Shown here piece by piece: positions 7,464 to 15,063 of a stretch of 15,122 nt of DNA (position 1 is its first letter; each line of letters starts with the position of its first letter). Source of the DNA: Roseburia sp. (GTDB taxonomy: Bacteria; Bacillota_A; Clostridia; Lachnospirales; Lachnospiraceae); NCBI GenBank assembly GCA_019411365.1, contig DXQT01000052.1, positions 1 through 15,122 on the forward strand. Direction: 5' to 3'. A program made the position numbers and the translations under genes. Below the pieces are notes generated by a model. It was not told where the DNA came from. It made no database searches and saw only the letters and a list, made by a program, of their open reading frames with translations.

Positions 7464-8192
7464 TTATAAAAACACCTGTTCTAATGCGATTTTCTCCGGC
7501 AGACAGCGTTCGATTGCACTCCCTTTCCGGCAGACAGACAGCCAGACATCCCGTTTGACGTTCCATGTTTTCAGATAATATTCTCCCACCTGTTCTTCCA
7601 TCGTGGAAAAAGAATCCAAAGACATTGCGATCCCTGTTCCAACCGCCTTGATATAGGCTTCCTTCCTCGTCCATATTCCGGTAAAAGCCTCATCTGTCCA
7701 ATATTTTTCCAGATATTTTCTCTCATCTTCTGCAAAAAAACGCTGTGCGATCTTCTGTTTTCCGGTGCGCATCAGCTCCACATCCACACCTATATCCTCT
7801 GTGCCAAAAGCTGCTGCCACATACATGCCCGAATGGCTGAGGTTAAACATAAGCGGAAGCCGTTCTCCCTGTCCTGTCCCAAGATACGGCTTCCCATTTT
7901 CACCATAAACGAATCTTACCTGCTGCAAAGACCGTGTTTGTCCGGTCTGCTCCCACTCTGCTGCAGCAGGCGATCCCACAGGTATTGTCTGCGTGTAACC
8001 ATACTGCCGCAGACCGTATTCCAATAACAAACCTGCCCCAAAGGCACGAAGCCTGTCATCTTCATTTTTACATTGTTTTATTTTCTGTTGTCTGGCGCAG
8101 CACAAAAACTCCCACAACTGTGGTTGATCTGATCTGTCACGCAAGGCACTGATATCTGAATAAAACACACGCAGTTTTTTTTGCTTATCCAC
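7464..8192 (-). CDS. Sfp-type 4'-phosphopantetheinyl transferase
   Basis: Transfers the phosphopantetheine arm of CoA to a serine of acyl or peptidyl carrier proteins. It is 242 residues, typical of the Sfp/EntD type and about twice the length of AcpS. Motifs in order: ENGKPYL (98-104), NLSHSG (117-122), the metal-binding GVDVE (135-139), and the WTRKEAYIKAVGTG block (174-187) with the catalytic-region W-x-x-K-E-A. It begins with GTG, whose first base is the last base of the preceding TAG stop. AGGAG lies eleven bases upstream, inside the preceding gene, so translation is probably coupled to the c-di-GMP protein. No carrier protein, polyketide or peptide synthase gene is in the window, so the substrate is unknown. 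Confidence 0.92.
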   Translation of the reverse strand: MDKQKKLRVFYSDISALRDRSDQPQLWEFLCCARQQKIKQCKNEDDRLRAFGAGLLLEYGLRQYGYTQTIPVGSPAAAEWEQTGQTRSLQQVRFVYGENGKPYLGTGQGERLPLMFNLSHSGMYVAAAFGTEDIGVDVELMRTGKQKIAQRFFAEDERKYLEKYWTDEAFTGIWTRKEAYIKAVGTGIAMSLDSFSTMEEQVGEYYLKTWNVKRDVWLSVCRKGSAIERCLPEKIALEQVFL

Positions 8193-10795
8193 TACTTCTG
8201 ATGCTCCTGCAGAACTTCTTTTTTTCGCCTTGTGGAATCCCAGACATTCTGCACACGTCTGGTCACGATCTCCGGAATAAACGGTTTTACAATGTAATCG
8301 CTTGCACCTAATTCCATCGTCAATACCTGTTGTTCTGTTGTATCATCCGCTGTGATGATCACCACCGGAATATTTAAGATCCTTGGATCATTCTTCCTTT
8401 CCTGCATAAAAGTCTGTCCATTCATGCCAGGCATCATCAGATCTAACAGGATCATATCCACTTTATAATTCTGTTCCTCTAAAATACGAAGTGCTTCTTC
8501 CCCATCTCCTGCCTGCAGGATACGGTAATCTGTTTCAAAAATACTCTCCAGCGATGCCCGGTTAATCTCCATATCATCCACGACAAGCATGGTTTTCTCG
8601 TTTACCTCTTCTTCCATCAGTGCAAGACGGTACTTTGCAAGTTCATTGTCCATCTCCCGCTGGACCGTGATATCATCAATGCAGCCAAAAATAATATGGC
8701 GTTCCCCTACCCTGTTAATATACTTCAGGCGGAGCTTGATCCAGATTTCCCTGCCAGACTCGAGAAAACGTTTCACTTCACATTCCGCAGTGCTTTGATT
8801 TTCCACAACCTGTGCAAAAGTATCCATAAACCTTTCTCTGTCAACATGATCAATGGATCCCTCAATCTCTTTGTGCACACGGTCTGTGTCATGATAACCA
8901 AACATGTCAAAATAAGCGTCATTTACACGCACCACTTCAATATTTCCGTCGCTGTACTCATAAATTGCGGCTGCCTGCATCATGTTGGAGAAAATCATTT
9001 CCATCTGCATATTCGCCGTCCAGATGGCATTTGTATCGTTCGATGTTCTCCTTGTCTCATCATCTTTAAAGTATGGCTGTTCATACAACAGCTTTTCATA
9101 TTCTTTTACCGGCATTGGTCTTGCAAAATAAAATCCCTGCACATATTCGCATCCGATGCTGTGCAGAAACGATACCTGCTCTTTGCGCTCCGCACCCTCA
9201 GCTACGACCGGCATGTTCAGCCACTTTGCCATGCGGACTACCGATGCCAGAATGTTTTCACTCCTGCCATCATCTCCGGAGCCATCCAGAAACTTCATAT
9301 CAATTTTCAGGACGTCAACCGCAATATCTTTTAGTACATTCAGCGAGGAATAACCACTTCCAAAATCGTCCATCAAAATAGAAAAACCTTTTTTCTGAAG
9401 CTGTTCCATCATCTCTTTGATTGCTTTTGGGTTTCCTGTATATGCACTCTCTGTCAGTTCTAACTGCAGCCATTCCGGTGGAATATTGTATTTTTCTGTC
9501 AGTCCACAGATCACATCCACAATTTTTGGATTATAAAGACTTACACGCGAAATATTGACGGAAACCGGAAATATTTTTCTTCCCTCATCTCTCCATCCCG
9601 CAAGCAGCTGGCATGTCTTTTCCCAGACATACTGATCCAGCTTCAGGATAAAACCGTTCCGCTCAAATACCGGGATAAATTCTCCCGGCGATATCATCCT
9701 GCCATCTGCTGTGATCCATCGCACCAAAACCTCTGCTCCTGCAATGGAATTTCGCTGAAGTTCATATTTGGGCTGCAAATACAGCACAAACTCTTCGTTC
9801 TTCAGCGCATTCTTCATATTGTTGATGATGTGCTGCTCCTTGATGATCTCCTCGCTCATCTCTTTTGTGTAAAAGAAATAGTTCTGGATATAATTTCCCT
9901 TACAGTTTTTGGATGCAAGATTGGCTTTGTCATACATTTCGTTGATGGAAAGATCACGGTTTTTCACAAGATATATCCCAAAGAAAGGCGTGATATCAAA
10001 ATCCAGAGGATATTTTTCCATCTGATTCGTGAATTTCTTCACAAAGTCTGTGATCTCTTTCTCATTTTCATAAGAAAAGCATACCGCAAAAATATCTGCC
10101 TCAATTCTTCCATAAGTAATATAACGATATTCTTTTTCCACATTCTGCAGATAATCTGCCATATACTTTAATAAATTATCACCCTCATCCATTCCAAAAA
10201 AGGAATTGATCAGCTGGAATTTTTCAATATCGATCCTGATGAACACAAAATCTTCCGTACCGAAAATATTCAGCATATTTCTCGTATTATAAAAGAACTT
10301 TGATTTGTTCAAAATGCCGGTAAGCACATCATACTCCGCACGGTACTTTAATTCATCATCCACTCTCATCTGACTGCGCTCGATCACATTCTTTACACGA
10401 AAACGCACGATCATCGGATCATAAGGTTTCCGCATAAAATCCCATGCTCCGTATTCCAGACACTTGCACTCGATCTCATCATTGATGCCTCTCAACATCG
10501 CGATCACAGGTATATTCTGATATCTTACATCTTTGTGAAAAATTTCTAAGAGTTCCAGTCCGCTCATGTCCGGCATGATCAGGTCAAGAATGATCACAGT
10601 TACCGCCTGATACTTCTCCTCTAAAACTGCTAATGCATTCTGTCCATTTTCTGCTTCAAGCACGATATAATTGTCATTTAAAATTTCCCGCAATGCAGTC
10701 CTGTTATGTCTTGCATCATCCACAACTAATATTGTATGTTTTCTTGTCATAAACCTTTGTGCCAGTCCTTCTCCATTTGTAGTGGTTTCAGCCAC
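8192..10795 (-). CDS. Two-receiver c-di-GMP protein: REC-GGDEF(degenerate)-EAL-PAS-REC
   Basis: Large cytoplasmic signalling protein, 867 residues. REC1 spans 20-140 with phospho-acceptor D71 (IILDLIMPD) and K123. A GGDEF-like domain at 155-310 has IEADIF (231-236) in place of GGDEF, so cyclase activity is unlikely. The EAL domain at 325-575 keeps the expected catalytic set: E355 (EVL variant of EAL), N414, E446, D476/D477 in MDDFGSGYSSL, K497, E533 and Q553, so it is probably an active c-di-GMP phosphodiesterase. A PAS domain lies at about 600-715, and REC2 at 735-855 with D785 and K837. The start is uncertain: GTG at 10795 follows an in-frame TGA closely and lacks a good ribosome binding site, and ATG at 10750 is an alternative that keeps every domain. 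It has its own promoter just upstream. No cognate histidine kinase is nearby. Confidence 0.9.
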   Translation of the reverse strand: MAETTTNGEGLAQRFMTRKHTILVVDDARHNRTALREILNDNYIVLEAENGQNALAVLEEKYQAVTVIILDLIMPDMSGLELLEIFHKDVRYQNIPVIAMLRGINDEIECKCLEYGAWDFMRKPYDPMIVRFRVKNVIERSQMRVDDELKYRAEYDVLTGILNKSKFFYNTRNMLNIFGTEDFVFIRIDIEKFQLINSFFGMDEGDNLLKYMADYLQNVEKEYRYITYGRIEADIFAVCFSYENEKEITDFVKKFTNQMEKYPLDFDITPFFGIYLVKNRDLSINEMYDKANLASKNCKGNYIQNYFFYTKEMSEEIIKEQHIINNMKNALKNEEFVLYLQPKYELQRNSIAGAEVLVRWITADGRMISPGEFIPVFERNGFILKLDQYVWEKTCQLLAGWRDEGRKIFPVSVNISRVSLYNPKIVDVICGLTEKYNIPPEWLQLELTESAYTGNPKAIKEMMEQLQKKGFSILMDDFGSGYSSLNVLKDIAVDVLKIDMKFLDGSGDDGRSENILASVVRMAKWLNMPVVAEGAERKEQVSFLHSIGCEYVQGFYFARPMPVKEYEKLLYEQPYFKDDETRRTSNDTNAIWTANMQMEMIFSNMMQAAAIYEYSDGNIEVVRVNDAYFDMFGYHDTDRVHKEIEGSIDHVDRERFMDTFAQVVENQSTAECEVKRFLESGREIWIKLRLKYINRVGERHIIFGCIDDITVQREMDNELAKYRLALMEEEVNEKTMLVVDDMEINRASLESIFETDYRILQAGDGEEALRILEEQNYKVDMILLDLMMPGMNGQTFMQERKNDPRILNIPVVIITADDTTEQQVLTMELGASDYIVKPFIPEIVTRRVQNVWDSTRRKKEVLQEHQK

Positions 10796-10835
10796 CTGTC
10801 AAAATCTTTTTTCTTCCGTACATACCATATACTAT

Positions 10836-10864
10836 ATGATAACAGACTTATTTTTTCTTTTCAA
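10836..10864 (-). promoter_or_regulatory. Sigma-A-type promoter for the REC-EAL-REC gene
   Basis: On the minus strand TTGAAA (10859-10864) and TATCAT (10836-10841) are separated by exactly 17 bases in a very A-rich spacer, about 40 bases upstream of the proposed GTG start. It lies in the 95-bp gap after the corrinoid-activator gene, where no terminator hairpin is evident. Confidence 0.55.
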
Positions 10865-10890
10865 TACAAGAATTTTTATCTGTCGTTTAC

Positions 10891-12444
10891 TTAAAAATCC
10901 ATGTAAGAGAGATACATCTCCTCAAAATCATTTTCTTCTGCCAGATTGATGACATCTGCCATGGTCTGGATTTTTTCAAGTTCTTCTTTTGAAATTCTGC
11001 TAAGTAAAACCTCTTTTGTCCCTGCAAGAACTGTATTTCCGGCCGGAATCGTTTTCATCTCCAGTTCTTTCGGGATCAGGCCAATCCCTGCCGCCTTTTT
11101 GATATCTATCTTTGTTCCAAATCCACCTGCAAGATAACAGTTGTCCACTTCGTCAAACGCAATACCCGCCTTTTTTACTAAAATATCCACTCCTGCGCGG
11201 ATCGCCGCTTTTGCCATCTGAAGTTCCCGGATGTCATTCTGTGTGAATTTTACTTTTTCTGCCAGTTCATATCCGGTGTCAAAATAAAGATCCGAATATG
11301 TTCCATGTTCATCGATCATCTGATGCTCCCGGAGTTCATACACCAGATCGATCATACCTGTTCCGCAGATTCCGATCGCCTGCTGTTTCTTATTTTCTCC
11401 ATCTGTTTCACCGATCACCTGAAATCCGGCTTTCCCTGTCTCCTCCATGAAAACATGTGAGATTACTCCCGGAATGCCCGCCATGCCACAGGAAATATTT
11501 CCGCCTTCAAACGCCGGTCCCGCAGACGTGGACGTCACATACATATGATGGCAATTTCCAAGCACCATCTCCCCATTCGTTCCAATGTCCAGCAGCAAAT
11601 GATATCCTTCGGATCTGTGCATATTCATTTTTGCAATGCCAGCCATGATATCAGCCCCTACAAACGCTGAAATCCCAGGCAAAATCACAACTTTTGTATC
11701 CAATTCTTTCATTCCAAGAAAATCTGCAGCACTGCCTTCCATCCATGAAAGGTCAACTGGCAGAAAAGGCGCCACTCCCAGCGTCTCACATGAAAATCCG
11801 CGAAGCAGATGACACATCGTTGTGTTTCCTGCGATCACGATCCTTTGTATCTGCTGTTCCGTTATCTTTTCTTTTTGAAGGAGCTCCCGGATCAGTTTCT
11901 GAAGATCCTGCCGGATACACCTCTGTATCTCCCACTTTTTTCCACTATTCGATGCAGAAATTCTCGAAAGCACATCCGAGCCATAAGCTCTCTGGTGATT
12001 AACGGATACGGCAGTCTGGCAGTCTGCTTCTGTTTCCAGATTCACAAGCAGTGCCGCCAGAGTCGTTGTTCCGATGTCGATACAGATTCCATAAATTGCA
12101 TTTTCTGTTTTTTCTGCCGTTCCTTCTGCTGTATTTTTCAGAATTTCTTCTGTTCTCTGATTCTCCCACTGCGAAAGGACTTCTATCGTTTCTTCCAGTT
12201 CCAGAATTTCAACTTTGTATTCTCCCGTTGGATATGACTGGCATGCCAGACGATAGCCTTGCTCCAACTGCTTTTCCGATAAAAACTCTCTATCCTGCTT
12301 CGTCGGTTCTGTTGCTCCGCTTTTGTACCGCACAATACATTTTCCGCAGGTTCCGTTTCCGTTACATGGAGCACTGATATATCTGTTTTGCTGCTGTAAA
12401 ATTTCGCGCAGGCTTTTCTGCGGTTTTGATCTGTCTATAATCAT
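10891..12444 (-). CDS. 2Fe-2S/ASKHA corrinoid-activating protein (RACo/DUF4445 family)
   Basis: ATP-dependent reductive activator, of the type that returns inactive Co(II) corrinoid proteins or methyltransferases to Co(I). It is 517 residues from the chosen ATG. The N-terminal plant-type 2Fe-2S domain has CNGNGTCGKC plus a later cysteine (LACQSY), giving C27, C33, C36 and C68. After a linker, the ASKHA ATPase part has DIGTTT (about 123-128), IVIAGNTTM, LLLDIGTNGE, TSAGPAFEGGNISCGM and CYLAGGFGTK. It is shorter than well-studied RACo proteins (roughly 600 or more residues), apparently between the ferredoxin and ATPase domains. Start choice: GAAGGA precedes the ATG at 12444, while a GTG at 12456 has no spaced ribosome binding site. 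The corrinoid partner is not in the window. With MetF about 4 kb downstream, methionine synthase is one plausible client. Confidence 0.9.
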   Translation of the reverse strand: MIIDRSKPQKSLREILQQQNRYISAPCNGNGTCGKCIVRYKSGATEPTKQDREFLSEKQLEQGYRLACQSYPTGEYKVEILELEETIEVLSQWENQRTEEILKNTAEGTAEKTENAIYGICIDIGTTTLAALLVNLETEADCQTAVSVNHQRAYGSDVLSRISASNSGKKWEIQRCIRQDLQKLIRELLQKEKITEQQIQRIVIAGNTTMCHLLRGFSCETLGVAPFLPVDLSWMEGSAADFLGMKELDTKVVILPGISAFVGADIMAGIAKMNMHRSEGYHLLLDIGTNGEMVLGNCHHMYVTSTSAGPAFEGGNISCGMAGIPGVISHVFMEETGKAGFQVIGETDGENKKQQAIGICGTGMIDLVYELREHQMIDEHGTYSDLYFDTGYELAEKVKFTQNDIRELQMAKAAIRAGVDILVKKAGIAFDEVDNCYLAGGFGTKIDIKKAAGIGLIPKELEMKTIPAGNTVLAGTKEVLLSRISKEELEKIQTMADVINLAEENDFEEMYLSYMDF

Positions 12445-12470
12445 TTTTTCCTTCACCCTGAAAAATCAAC

Positions 12471-12509
12471 AAATCAGCATAGCCTCCTCGATGGAAACAG
12501 TGCTGATTT
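12471..12509 (-). terminator. Hairpin between the AAA/nuclease gene and the corrinoid activator
   Basis: A 9-bp perfect inverted repeat (AAATCAGCA at 12471-12479, TGCTGATTT at 12501-12509) has a 21-base loop. On the minus strand the second arm is followed by GTTGATTTTT, so it can serve as a weak terminator for the AAA/nuclease gene. If transcription of the next gene starts at the promoter just upstream, the hairpin would instead sit at the very 5' end of that leader. Its loop contains GAGGAGG, an unused Shine-Dalgarno-like string. Either role is possible. Confidence 0.45.
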
Positions 12510-12515
12510 TTGTAT

Positions 12516-12544
12516 TTTATAGTTTTTCAACTACGACTTTGCAA
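12516..12544 (-). promoter_or_regulatory. Candidate promoter for the corrinoid activator, overlapping the upstream stop codon
   Basis: On the minus strand TTGCAA (12539-12544) and TATAAA (12516-12521) are separated by 17 bases. The -10 overlaps the stop codon of the AAA/nuclease gene. Transcription would begin about 60 bases before the ATG at 12444 and include the hairpin at 12471-12509. Support is by consensus only. Confidence 0.4.
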
Positions 12545-14220
12545 CGTTTTTTACAGAATGCAATTCCGTATGCAAGAAGATCGTTTCGTCCATCCTCACG
12601 GAGTTCTGCGTCATATCTGTGATTCTTAATCTGCTCCATAGCTCGTTCACACGCCTTGTCAAGTTCATTCATGGAATGTGCGTATTTCAGTTCTATCACG
12701 ATTCCAACATCTGGATTCTTAGGCTTAAGCAAAATATCTGCATATCCATCACCAGATTCTCTATTCGATTTAACCGCCCAGCCCGAATAATTTTTTAAAA
12801 TACCGATCAGAATACCATGATAAAAAATCTCTTTTTCTTCGTTTCTTGCTTTCGTATCTAAAACGCTGATTGTTTCGCCAAGAAACATCGTAAGTTCCCG
12901 CTGGATATCATCTGTCTTTCCTTCAAGAAAACCCCTGTTGATTTTTTCCGTAGATGCGTGGTCATTCGCAACTACCTGGTCAAACCAGTCACGGATTTGT
13001 AAAAGAAAGACTTCCCTGACTTCCTTGTTTGGAATGATCAATCTATACATCCCATTTTCTACATCACCATTTTTTGTGAGATATCCGGTTGTAAAAAGAA
13101 CACTCCACAAATTATCAATGCTATTATCAATCTCATCGTAGGTCAGATCCAAACGGATTCTCTTTTCGACTGCCTCTCCCACAATCAATTGTTCGATTTC
13201 ATCCTTTGTAGTTTTATCTGCCATGTCGATAAATCGTTTTACAAGATCATTTCCACTACTGTTAATCCAATATGCCTTTGGCTGCGATTTAGCCTCACTT
13301 ACCAAATCGTCAACATAATTGATTACATCCCATGGGCAATAAATATCTGCATTACCAAAACGATAGCCATCATACCATTCCTTCACTTCTGTGAAATGCT
13401 TCTGCAGATTGTAATCTTCCAGCAGTTTTTTTACTTCTTCATTCGTAAAGCCGAATTCTTCATCATATCGAACATCGTCTGCCGAATAAACCTTAAAATT
13501 ATTCAAGCCAGTAAAGATGCTCTCTTTGGAAACCCGAAGGCATCCTGTTAATACAGCAAACTGTAGAAAATCATTTGTTTTAAGTGCTTCACCGAACAAT
13601 CCACGAATAAGTGCCACCATTTCTCTATAATAGCCATGCTGAAAGGCCTTATCAAGTGGAACATCATACTCGTCGATCAAAACAATCGTTTTCTGACCAT
13701 AGTGTTGATATAAAAGTTCTGAAATTTTCTTAAGTGAGAATTTCAGCTTCGTTGCAAGAGTAGTTTCCTGTTCCCCTTGAAGTGAAATCAAATCACGATA
13801 TATATTCTTTTCGTCATTGTCCAGTCTGCTACTGTTCAGCAAGAACTTAAATCGTCTCACCTCGCCAGCAATCAACTCACACAGGGCAGACCGTGCTTCT
13901 TCAAATGTTAGTCCATCTACACCTTTGAGAGACAGAAATATAACAGGATACTTTCCCATATATTCCTTACAAAGTTCTTCATTCTGCGAAATATAAAGGC
14001 CATCAAATAATGCTGTGTCTGTTCCAATCTCGAAAAAGCTCTTAAGCATACTCATATTTAAGGTTTTTCCAAATCGGCGTGGTCTGGTAAATAAATTCAC
14101 TTTACTCCAATTTTCAAGAAGCTGCTCTACCAATTTTGTTTTATCCACATAATAAAAGTCTAACTTCCGAATTTCCTGAAAGTTCTCAAAACCGACTGGA
14201 AGCTTTTTTAATTCCTGCAT
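12517..14220 (-). CDS. AAA-ATPase-like / PD-(D/E)XK nuclease-domain protein
   Basis: 567 residues, the usual length for this two-domain family (AAA-ATPase-like plus PDDEXK_9), found in many copies in Lachnospiraceae and Bacteroidetes. The N-terminal ATPase has a modified Walker A (TRPRRFGKT, 45-53) after the family signature FYYVDKT, and Walker B in IVLIDEYDVP (179-188). The C-terminal domain has the PD-(D/E)XK core: D495 in GDGYADILL, then E510 and K512 in IVIELKYA, with QIKNHRY downstream. The ATG is preceded by GGAGGAG ten bases away and by a good promoter. The cellular role of the family is not established; proposals include DNA processing or a selfish or defence-like function. It stands alone as a single gene next to a decayed region, fitting a mobile accessory gene. 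No obvious damage is seen in the reading frame. Confidence 0.9.
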   Translation of the reverse strand: MQELKKLPVGFENFQEIRKLDFYYVDKTKLVEQLLENWSKVNLFTRPRRFGKTLNMSMLKSFFEIGTDTALFDGLYISQNEELCKEYMGKYPVIFLSLKGVDGLTFEEARSALCELIAGEVRRFKFLLNSSRLDNDEKNIYRDLISLQGEQETTLATKLKFSLKKISELLYQHYGQKTIVLIDEYDVPLDKAFQHGYYREMVALIRGLFGEALKTNDFLQFAVLTGCLRVSKESIFTGLNNFKVYSADDVRYDEEFGFTNEEVKKLLEDYNLQKHFTEVKEWYDGYRFGNADIYCPWDVINYVDDLVSEAKSQPKAYWINSSGNDLVKRFIDMADKTTKDEIEQLIVGEAVEKRIRLDLTYDEIDNSIDNLWSVLFTTGYLTKNGDVENGMYRLIIPNKEVREVFLLQIRDWFDQVVANDHASTEKINRGFLEGKTDDIQRELTMFLGETISVLDTKARNEEKEIFYHGILIGILKNYSGWAVKSNRESGDGYADILLKPKNPDVGIVIELKYAHSMNELDKACERAMEQIKNHRYDAELREDGRNDLLAYGIAFCKKRCKVVVEKL

Positions 14221-14298
14221 ATTTTACACGCTCCTCCGAAGCTTTAGTCTTAGGATTGGGTTACATACAGCAAGGTAGACCTGTCCTAGTGTGGTTTA

Positions 14299-14327
14299 AT
14301 TTTACCATTTAGTTTGACAAGTATCAA
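14299..14327 (-). promoter_or_regulatory. Sigma-A-type promoter of the AAA/nuclease gene
   Basis: On the minus strand TTGATA (14322-14327) and TAAAAT (14299-14304) are 17 bases apart, giving a leader of about 70 bases before the ATG at 14220. The -35 region also forms an imperfect dyad, TTGA-6 bases-TCAA, which could be an operator. No regulator is assigned. Confidence 0.55.
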
Positions 14328-14410
14328 GCCGATAAGTCGTTGCTAAACAAAAATAACACCGATTTTCATATGTTAGTTTCTTTATGAACAAAAGCAAACG
14401 GGGCATTTAA

Positions 14411-14620
14411 ATGAATATTCAAAGAATCCGAGATTTGAGAGAAGATTCCGATTATACACAGGAATATATTGCAAAGCTGCTGAATGTAAACCAGCGCACT
14501 TATTCCAGATATGAAAATAGAGAACATGCAATTCCACTTACAATACTTTCTTTTCTGCAGACACACAAAAAACCTTCTCCAAAGAATGCGTACTCTTATT
14601 TATTGCTGATAGCTACCTGA
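14411..14620 (+). CDS. Shortened XRE-family helix-turn-helix protein
   Basis: The only credible plus-strand gene, 69 residues. The first 45 residues are a clear Cro/C1-type HTH: MNIQRIRDLRED, TQEYIAKLLNVNQRTYSRYENRE, then AIPLTIL. In homologues this is normally followed by a hydrophobic helix and a VDYLLG-like end. Here the sequence changes after IPLTIL to SFLQTHKKPSPKNAYSYLLLIAT, which does not fit the family, and neither of the other plus frames restores it. A deletion or fusion after about codon 45 is likely. The core HTH could still fold, but the helix that usually closes the domain is altered. A weak GGGG ribosome binding site lies seven bases upstream. It is divergent from the AAA/nuclease gene and could regulate that promoter, though it may simply be a remnant. 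Confidence 0.6.
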   Translation: MNIQRIRDLREDSDYTQEYIAKLLNVNQRTYSRYENREHAIPLTILSFLQTHKKPSPKNAYSYLLLIAT

Positions 14621-14739
14621 GCAGAGTACACATTACATGGTGTTACCTTAACCATTATTTGTAGTGCACAGCTGTATTGCAGGTGCCATAGTTGAAGGGG
14701 GTAATGCTGAGATTTAAACTCTCTTCTAAACTGGAATTT

Positions 14740-15040
14740 CTATTTGTGTTGCCATGTCATTACATAATCTTTTTCTCCGGTAGCCTCATCTAAGCCACTA
14801 TGCTGAATCTCAAATCCTTCTCTCTTATAAAAAGATATTGCCCGTGCGTTCTTTTGGTATACGTTCAAGTACAACTTATTCCTTTTATCCTTTGCATAAT
14901 TCAGCAGAATTTTACCTATACCCTGCGATTGCATTTCACCAGAAACAAAAATGCCCTCAACATATTCATCATTTAACCCTAGGGTTAAACTTAACTACTA
15001 TTTTTTCTTTGCGATATAAAATACATAACTGTAATAATCT
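14740..15040 (-). pseudogene. GNAT acetyltransferase remnant, frame-broken
   Basis: The intact part (14740-14934) encodes 64 residues of a GNAT C-terminus: the acetyl-CoA loop QSQGIGKILLNYAK, then LYLNVYQKNARAISFYKREGFEI and the end DYVMTWQHK. Homology continues upstream of that ATG in the same frame (LGLNDEYVEGIFVSGE), which is the expected preceding strand, so the ATG is not a real start. Further upstream two adjacent TAG codons interrupt the frame. Beyond them the same frame gives SYVFYIAKKK, while a shifted frame gives KIVV, where homologues have an IVGF-like strand. The N-terminal 60 or so residues are missing. The break coincides with an 18-bp palindrome. It is judged non-functional. 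Confidence 0.7.
14972..14989. repeat. 18-bp perfect palindrome at the GNAT frame break
   Basis: TTTAACCCTAGGGTTAAA is perfectly self-complementary over all 18 bases. One half (GGGTTAAA on the minus strand) encodes the conserved-looking GLN of the acetyltransferase remnant. The other half lies where the reading frame fails, so it could be an inverted copy created with the mutation. It could also be a protein-binding site. Confidence 0.8.
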
Positions 15041-15063
15041 ACTACTAATCTAAAATAAAGCGA

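Noticed and set aside
7372..7674. 100-codon minus-strand frame overlapping the PPTase and Gre gene ends
   Set aside because: It is in a different frame from both recognised proteins and lacks family features.
8696..9334. 212-codon plus-strand frame opposite the c-di-GMP protein
   Set aside because: The opposite strand encodes well-conserved EAL and PAS domains, and this frame shows no domain.
14621..14739. Short gap between the XRE gene and the GNAT remnant
   Set aside because: Checked for RNA genes, terminators and att-like repeats; nothing supportable was seen.
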